Source of the DNA: Apostichopus japonicus
Lineage: Eukaryota > Echinodermata > Holothuroidea > Aspidochirotida > Stichopodidae
Assembly: GCF_037975245.1 (NCBI RefSeq)
Contig: NC_092562.1
Span: 8,039,001 to 8,103,000 of the forward strand
Length of the DNA stretch: 64,000 nt
Direction: 5' to 3'
Each line of letters begins with the position of its first letter. Position 1 is the first letter of the stretch. A model generated the notes under the pieces. That model saw nothing but the letters and a program-made list of their open reading frames with translations, searched no databases and was not told the DNA's origin. The translations under genes were made by a program, and so were the position numbers. Below, one piece after another: positions 56,421 through 64,000 of this stretch.

Positions 56421-59289
56421 CCGGACAACTCCCCCATGGGCTATTTCCCCCAGACGATTACCCCCAGACGATTCCCACTCGGACAATTCCCAACCCTGAC
56501 AATTTCCGCCGGACAATTGCCCCGCGGACAATTAATTTTTCCCCCGGACAATCCTCCTCGATTTCAACAATTAACTTCGAGAAAGTGATGAAACCCCATT
56601 CAGGTATTGAAACCACGGGTGTTCAAATCTGAACACAACACAGAGGTTTCAACACCTGTGTTCTCACCTGAGGTTTCAACACTTGATGGGAATTCAACAC
56701 ATGTGGTTTCAACATTTCCCGAAGTGAAGTGCTGAAATGGAACTAGTATGCCATAGCAGTGTGTCTAGTTATCCATCATTAACTCTATGTGTCAACAATT
56801 TGAAATGCTAATAACTTAGAGACTGTTTGTCAGATGTTGGTCAAAGTTGGTCAGGTTAGAGTAGCAGCTCCCTGGTCAGGTTATGGAGCCAGTTGGGGAA
56901 TCTCATCAATGTATATAAAAAGTAGGTCACCAGTGAGGTCACCAGTGGTCAAAAGGTTAAATCCTTCAAAATGCTTCTTACAGGGATTCATTTGATTTGT
57001 ACCAAAGTTTACTACAATACGAAACATGGTGCGGTAGCTATAGGGTGTTCAAGGATAAGCAATTGGTCATTTATGGTCAGTCGAGGTCAAATATTAATGG
57101 TGATTTTGGGTCAAATCTACAAATTGCTATTTCTGTAAAGAACTTTTATGAATTTTGATGAAAGTTGGTAACATCTATCCTTTAGTGGTGTGGAACAAAA
57201 TTTTCACAAAAAGTAGAGGTCAATGGTCATCTGAGGTCAACTTACTGCAAACAGTCAACTTGTTCCCCCAGGTGATTGCTTCAACCCATTTTTACCAAAG
57301 TTGGCCGCAATCATCATTTAGTGTTGTGGAACAAAATTTGTACAGGAAGTATATGTCATAGGAAGTATATGTCATAGGTGGGTAGTCACCCGTTGGTCAT
57401 GGTGAGCAACAGAGGTTGTACAGGAAATAGAGGTCATTAGAGGTCAACTTACTGCAATTGTCAACTTGCTCCTCTAGTCAGGGGCTTCAACCGATGTATA
57501 CCGTCAGTTAGTGTTGTGCAACAAAAGGTGTACGGAAAGTAGAAGTCAACTGTCGTGTGAGGTCACCAGAGGGTACAAAGCAAAAACTGTTGAATTTGTA
57601 TTATTGTAATTTGGTGGCACATGTGAGAGTGGGTTATACAGTATTTTTGCATGGAAATCAAGTGTCAATAACTGGAACCTACACTGCACCAAGTTAGCGA
57701 TGCAGTGCTATCTGCTAAGTTATATATATATATGGCAGCAAAAATTGAGTGATAAATTATTGGTCATATACCATCACTGCAATAACTGTATGCACTTCAA
57801 AGAGGCAAGTAATCACAAAACATCCTAGTTTTCTAATTAGAGGTAGCTTCGTTTTTTTAAGTGTTCAGACAATGCTGGTAAAGAATGGCACCGAAGAAAA
57901 AATGAAAGTAGAATGTATGGAATGTGGAGCTGGGCTCGATCAGTATTACAGAAAGACTCATAATGAAAAGCAGCACCATGTGCCCACAAAGTAGTGAGAT
58001 TCAAAACTTCTGGAGCACCAGACAATCCCTTCATCAGAAAAGATAGAGTTCAAGTAGAATCAAGTGCGATGTTTATTCTAGCACATCTGGTGGGACAAAA
58101 CACAAGGAAGGATATGACTCTCAAACACCTACTACATCTTCGAGTGTGCCAGAAACAGAACATGCAATTGCTGAATCCGGTGAGAAAGAGGATGATAAAG
58201 AATCTAGAGGGGATGTTGAATCGAGTGAAAGTGGTGGTGAAACTAGAGATGGTGAGGATGTTCAGCCTGTTGACGATGACGATCATGACATAAACCCGCC
58301 AGATGACATATTTGCATGTGCAGCACAGCTCAAAAACATTGTATCGTTTGCCGAAAACAGTCGAGAGATGGTGGATAAAGTTACACAACAGCTACACAGT
58401 ACCAGTCCTCAGAATATATTAGCTGACATCGAGAAGTTCTCAACATCTATGATTGAAAAAGCTAACATTCTTAAACAATCATGCAACAAAGCTCTGTCCA
58501 ATTCGAAAGGATGACCAATCTTTCTGAGGAGGACATACATGTAGCAGTTATCGCCCATGACCCAGCGAACAGACCAGATGAAATGACTCTCAGTCAGAAA
58601 CAATACTTGATTAGAGCTGGTCCCTATCAACCAAAATTACCAGTGTGTCCCAAAAACACTTACATACCAGAAGGGAAGCAACGCTGTTTTAATCCGGAAT
58701 GGTATACCGTATTCCCACGCTTGGAGTACAACACTGAAAGCGACTCGGCCTTCTGCTTTGTTTGTTCCCTGTTTTGAACTGGGCCTAACAGATGCAAATC
58801 AGATCAAACTTGGGCAAAGAAACGGTGTTCGTGCATGGCATCGAATGATGAGTGTCGGGGAAGAAGAAAGAAGGGAAACTCCACCAACATTTCTCATCAG
58901 TTGCACACTGTACTGCTCTAGATTGATTATTTCCAGTACGCTAACGAATTTTACATGGTTGTCTCTACAAATCAGGACGCTTTTGACGAATTTAACATGG
59001 TTGTTGCTACTTGTTCGTATCTTTAACTTCGCGATTATCTTTTCTCAAGTGAGTTGGGCCTGTTGGTTATGCTAATATAAAATAATATCGTATACATGCA
59101 CAGTTTTATCTGTAATTAGCGTTATAAAATCATCTCAAATGGGTGCTAATGATTGACAATTATCTGTGGGCAATTGTCCGGGGGAAATTGTCGGGGATGG
59201 TAATTGTCCGGGGGTGGAATTTTCTGGGGTGGGATCTGTCTGGGGTGGGAATTTTCTGGATGGGAATGGTCCAGTGGGGAGTTGTCCGG
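56421..59289. mobile_element. 2.9-kb element with GGACAATT-rich inverted ends
   Basis: CCGGACAACTCCCC at 56421-56434 is exactly inverted at 59276-59289. Inside each end the motif (C)GGACAATT(C/G)CC is repeated about six to eight times (56450-56560 and 59165-59260, inverted). Next to the left end, 56590-56725 holds several copies of GGTTTCAACAC in both orientations. Part of the AGGTCA-type repeat family lies at 56790-57560. The right half carries broken zinc-finger ORFs on the plus strand. I found no convincing target duplication, so the superfamily is uncertain. Confidence 0.72.
57872..59075 (+). pseudogene. Broken hAT/ZMYM1-like N-terminal ORF with TTF-type zinc finger
   Basis: Pieces in different frames read in order. 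First comes VECMECGAGLDQYYRKTHNE-KQH (about 57900-57980, a C2H2-like finger). Then come an acidic linker (58170-58310) and a helical stretch LADIEKFSTSMIEKANIL. From 58481, DPANRPDEMTLSQKQYLI, AGPYQPKLPVCPKN, RCFNPEWYTVFPRLEYN and DSAFCFVCSLF follow. That last block is the TTF-type zinc-finger pattern of hAT/ZMYM1-like transposases. Frame changes near 58500 and 58775 (where the frame moves to ELGLTDANQIKLGQRNGVRA) break it. The DDE core and dimerisation domain are absent. Confidence 0.75.
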
Positions 59290-59729
59290 TCACCAAGGGA
59301 TGATATTCATTAACACACAGTCAGTGTGTCAGAATAAACAGTATGCCATTGTATGCATGTAACTATCACATTTGTTTAGGAGAGTGTTCAGAATTGTAAA
59401 TGTGGTTCTTAACATGCAAAGTTACATTCATTGTCAAATCAAATATATTTGCTACAACTGAATGAAGATACTCTAGAAATGAAGTGTTATTAATGCATTT
59501 GGCAAGGGTCTGATATATGCCTTGAAGATGACAAATTCCTCTGTATTCTTCTTATATCCATTAACAATGCCAAAGCTGTACATAGTTTTTATTAAATTTA
59601 AATTATTAATTGTGTGTCTAGTGAAATTCTGCAATGTTGATCCTTTTGTCATGAACTGTGATTCATGATAACCACAAATTCTCTGTAGAAAACTGATCAG
59701 TATTAATGATGTACAGTAGAGATTAAGGA

Positions 59730-62700
59730 CTCAACATAAATGAAGAGAGTGTTAATAATGTAGGCTAATAAGATATCTAAAGAGAGTTGATAAAGTAGGC
59801 TACTGTATTAAGATAGAGAGAGTTGGTAGTATATATGCTAATGTGATAGAGTTGATGATGTAGGCTATTTAGAAAGAGGGAGTGAATAAGTAGGCCAAGA
59901 GAGTTGAAAATATTTGCTAATAAGATAGAGTTGACAATAAAGACTAATAAGATAGTGTTGATAATGTAGGCAAATAAGATACAGAGAGTTGATAAAGTAG
60001 GCTAACAGTAGAGAGATCACAGTGTTGTTTATGTATGCTATATATCTAAGAAAGTTGATAATATAGGCTAATAAGATAGAGTTGGGAATGTAGGCTTATC
60101 AGATAGAGAGAGTTGAACAAGTAGGCTAACAGTAGAGAGAGTGTTGATAATGTATGCTAAAGATATCTATGAGAGTTGATAATATAGGCTAATAAGATAG
60201 AGAGTGTTGATAAAGTAGGCTAATAAGAAAGAGTTTATAATGAAGGCTAATAGGTTAGAGAGAGTTGATAATATAGGCTAATAAGATAGAGAGTGTTGAT
60301 AAAGTAGGCTAAAAAGAAAGAGTTTATAATGAAGGCTAATAGGTTAGAGAGAGTTGATAATATAGGCTCATAAGATAGAGTTGATAATGTAGGCTAATTA
60401 GATAGAGAGAATCGATAAAGTAGGCTTACAGTAGAGAGAGTTTGATATGTATGCTGTTAAGATTTCTAAGAGAGTTGAAAATATTTGCTAATAAGATAGA
60501 TACAGAGAGCCGATAATGTAGGCTAATAAGATAGAGTTGATAATGTTGGGTTATCAGATAGAGAGAGTTGATGAAGTAGGCAAACAGTAGAGAGATTGTT
60601 GTTAATGTATGCTATTAAGATATCTAAGAGAGTTGATAATATAGGCCAATATTAAAGATGATAAATGAAGGCTAATTAGATAGAGAGAATTGATAAAGTA
60701 GGCTAACAGTAGACAGAGAGTTGATAATGTATGCTATTAAAATATCTAACAGAGTTGATAATGTAGGCTAATAAGATAGAGTTGATAAAGTAGGGTGATA
60801 AGATAGTTGATAATGTAGGCTAATAAGATAGAGTTGATAATGTAGGCTAATAGATACAGAGAGATGATAAAGTAGGCTAATAAGATACAGAGAGTTGATA
60901 ATGTTGGCTAATTAGATAGAGAGAGTCAATAAAGTAGGCTTACAGTAGTGAGAGTTTTGATATTGTAGGCTTATAAGATAGAGTTGATAATGTTGGGTTA
61001 TTAGATAGAGAGAGTTGATGAAGTAGGCAAACAGTAGAGAGATTGTTGTTAATTTATGCTATTATTAGATATCTAAGAGAGTTGATAATATAGGCCAATA
61101 AGATGAAGTTGATAAATGTAGGCAAATAAGATAGAGAGAATTGATAAAGTAGGCTTACAGTAGACAGAGATTGTTGATAATATAGGCTAATAAGATAGAG
61201 TGTGTAGATAATGTAGGCTAATAAGATAGAGTTGATAATGTTGGCTAAATAGATAGAGAGAGTTGATAAAATAGGCTTACAGTAGAGAAAGTGTTGATAG
61301 AGTATGCTATTAAGATATCTAATAGAATTGATATTAAAGGCTAATAAGATAAAGTTGATAATGTAGGCTAATTAGATAGATAGTGTTGATAATGTAGGCT
61401 AATAAGATAGAGTTGATAATGTAGGCTAATACCATAGAGAGTGTTGATAATGTAGGCTATAAGATAGAGTTGATAATGTAGGCTTATAAGATAGAGTTGA
61501 TAATGTAGGCTAATAAGATAGAGAGTGTTGATAATGTAGACTAATAAGATAGAGAGTGTTGATAATATATGCTTATAATAGAGAGTTGATAATGTAGATC
61601 TACTAATAAGATACAGAGAGTTGATAAGGTAGGCTAATAAGATAGAGAGTGTTGATAATATATGCTTATAATAGAGAGTTGATAATGTAGACTAATAAGA
61701 TAGAGAGTGTTGATAATGGAGGCTAATAAGATAGAGTTGATAAGGTAGGCTGATAAGATACAGAGAGTTGATAATGTACGCTTATAATAGAGAGTTGATA
61801 ATGTAGACTAATAAGATAGAGAGCGTTGATAATGTAGGCTTATAAGAAAGAGTTGATAATGAAGGGTAATAAGATACAGAGAGTTGATAATGTAGGCTAA
61901 TAAGATACAGAGAGTTGATAATGTAGGCTAATAAGATACAGAGAGTTGATAATGAAGGCTAATAAGATACAGAGAGTTGATAATGAAGGCTAATAAAACA
62001 GAGAGTGTTGATAATGTATGCTTATAATAGAGAGTTGATTATGTAGACTAATACGATAGAGAGTGTTGATAATGTAGGCTAATAAGCTACAGAGAGTTGA
62101 TAAAGTAGGCTAATAAGATAGAGTTGATTATTATAGGCTAATAAGATAGAGTTGATAATGTAGGCTAATAAGATACAGAGAGTTGATAAGGTAGGCTAAT
62201 AATATACAGAGAGTTGATAATGTAGACTAATAAGATAGAGTTGATAAAGTAGGCTGATAAGATACAGAGAGTTGATAATGTACGCTTATAATAGAGAGTT
62301 GATAATGTAGACTAATAAGATAGAGAGCGTTGATAATGTAGGCTTATAAGAAAGAGTTGATAATGAAGGGTAATAAGATAGAGTTGATTATGTAGGCTAA
62401 TAAGACAGAGTTGATAATGTAGGCTAATAAGATACAGAGAGTTGATAATGTAGGCTAATAAGATACAGAGAGTTGATAATGTAGGCTAATAAGATACAGA
62501 GAGTTGATAATGAAGGCTAATAAAACAGAGAGTGTTGATAATGTATGCTTATAATAGAGAGTTGATTATGTAGACTAATACGATAGAGAGTGTTGATAAT
62601 GTAGGCTAATAAGCTACAGAGAGTTGATAAAGTAGGCTAATAAGATAGAGTTGATTATTATAGGCTAATAAGATAGAGTTGATAATGTAGGCTAATAAGA

Positions 62701-63685
62701 TACAGAGAGTTGATAAGGTAGGCTAATAATATACAGAGAGTTGATAATGTAGACTAATAAGATAGAGAGTGTAATAAGATAGAGTAATAGATAGAGTTGA
62801 TTATGTAGGCTAATAAGATACAGAGAGTTGATAATGTAGGCTAATAAGATACAGAGAGTTGATAATGTAGGCTAATAAGATACAGAGAGTTGATAATGTA
62901 GGCTAATAAGATAGAGAGTGTTGATAATGTATGCTTATAATAGAGAGTTGATTATGTAGACTAATAAGATAGAGAGTGTTGATAATGTAGCCTAATAAGA
63001 TAGTGTTGATAATGTAGGCTAATAAGATAGAGTTGATAATGTAGGCTAATAAGATACAGAGAGTTGATAAAGTAGGCTAATAAGATACAGAGAGTTTATA
63101 ATGTAGGCTAATAAGATAGAGAGTGTTGATAATGTAGGCAAATAAGATTGAGTTGATAATGTAGGCTAATAAGATACAGAGAGTTGATAATGTAAGCTAA
63201 TAAGATAGAGAGTGTTGATATTGTAGGCTAATAAGATAGAGTTGATAGTGTAGGCTAATAAGATACAGAGAGTTGATAAAGTAGGCTAATAAGATACAGA
63301 GAGTTGATAATGTAGGCTAATAAGATACAGAGAGTTGATAATGTAGGCTAATAAGATACAGAGAGTTGATAATGAAGGCTAATAAAACAGAGAGTGTTGA
63401 TAATGTATGCTTATAATAGAGAGTTGATTATGTAGACTAATACGATAGAGAGTGTTGATAATGTAGGCTAATAAGCTACAGAGAGTTGATAAAGTAGGCT
63501 AATAAGATAGAGTTGATTATTATAGGCTAATAAGATAGAGTTGATAATGTAGGCTAATAAGATACAGAGAGTTGATAAAGTAGGCTAATAAGATACAGAG
63601 AGTTGATAATGTAGGCTTATATTAAAGAGTTGATAATGTAGACTAATAAGATAGAGAATGTTGATAATGTTGGCTAATAAGATAT
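59730..63685. repeat. ~4-kb minisatellite with higher-order structure
   Basis: More than 130 copies of a 26-31-base unit with core GTTGATAATGTAGGCTAATA followed by AGAT(AC)AGAGA. The left third is more diverged; the right part is more homogeneous. A segment starting GAAGGCTAATAAAACAGAG recurs at 61985, 62512 and 63374, and one starting GTACGCTTATAATAGAG at 61776 and 62280. So blocks of about 500 bp and about 860 bp have been duplicated. Stops occur in every plus-strand frame, so it is not coding. Confidence 0.95.
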
Positions 63686-64000
63686 AGGCATATATGATTA
63701 CACTCAGTGTGGGTATCTAGATTTGGAGTTTCCCAACTAGCAGGATGACCAAACCAAGAACCCAATACAGAGTAAATGGGTACTTGACATTCAGTTAATT
63801 TTTAATTAATGATGAATTAATTGCGGTTGGGAATGGAGACAATATTAAAGAAAGCCTTCATCACTTTGGCATTTTGGAAAATGTTTTATGTTACTTCAAC
63901 ACCAAGTACTATGCAGTTTTTCCTTATAAAAAATAAGTTAATAAAGGTTTCTGATACTCAGACATTCAATACTATAGTGAATTGAGACTTGACTTAATTC
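63686..64000. other. Non-coding sequence at the right edge
   Basis: Unique AT-rich DNA after the minisatellite, with no ORF or exon recognised. The receptor gene begun at 31.6 kb would have to continue beyond here. Confidence 0.5.

Noticed and set aside
59730-63685. CRISPR-like or regularly spaced array
   Set aside because: Units are contiguous variants of one repeat without unique spacers, in a eukaryotic context; it is a minisatellite.

Overview
This 64-kb window looks like nuclear DNA of a marine invertebrate deuterostome. It is AT-rich and intron-dense, with small phase-matched exons, many (TA)n tracts and many DNA transposons. HYR modules, EGF modules and receptor-type tyrosine phosphatase modules encoded by small exons suggest an echinoderm, possibly a sea cucumber. 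That assignment is an inference; no marker gene settles it.

Layout. 1-7.8 kb is repeats: a reverse-transcriptase fragment, hAT-type elements, (TA)n microsatellites around a palindromic element, and a tandem array of ~145-bp units rich in AGGTCA/GGGTCA. 7.85-22.26 kb holds a plus-strand receptor-like gene or gene remnant. It has two HYR exons, exons resembling the GAIN domain of adhesion receptors, then eleven exons for the second half of one tyrosine-phosphatase (PTP) domain and a whole second one. Both phosphatase signature loops lack the catalytic arginine and both WPD loops lack the aspartate, so the protein should be a pseudophosphatase. The exons that should link GAIN to PTP (GPS site, membrane segment, first half of PTP D1) are not in the window. 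25.4-29.1 kb is a nest of hAT elements, two of them with perfect 8-bp target duplications.

A second plus-strand receptor gene probably starts at 31.62 kb with a signal-peptide exon. Its phase matches EGF exons at 54.88 and 55.82 kb, and it would continue beyond the window. Its ~23-kb first intron carries a 199-bp element with CACTG ends, a 5.6-kb non-autonomous element with CACTG ends and dozens of subterminal repeats (itself hosting a 1.7-kb foldback), a hAT MITE with a near-perfect target duplication, and an apparently full-length 10.5-kb element with 27-bp inverted repeats starting CACTG.

The 10.5-kb element encodes an 883-residue zinc-finger transposase-like protein. It also encodes a three-exon second protein (548 residues) related to the SAMD3-like family. 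The transposase ORF lies exactly inside an intron whose removal would join SAM/PNT-like 5' exons to the second ORF. This recalls the maize En/Spm layout, in which one transcript gives two proteins by splicing. 56.4-59.3 kb is an element with GGACAATT-rich inverted ends and a broken TTF-type zinc-finger (hAT/ZMYM1-like) ORF. 59.7-63.7 kb is a ~4-kb minisatellite with higher-order duplications. I saw no rRNA, tRNA or CRISPR.
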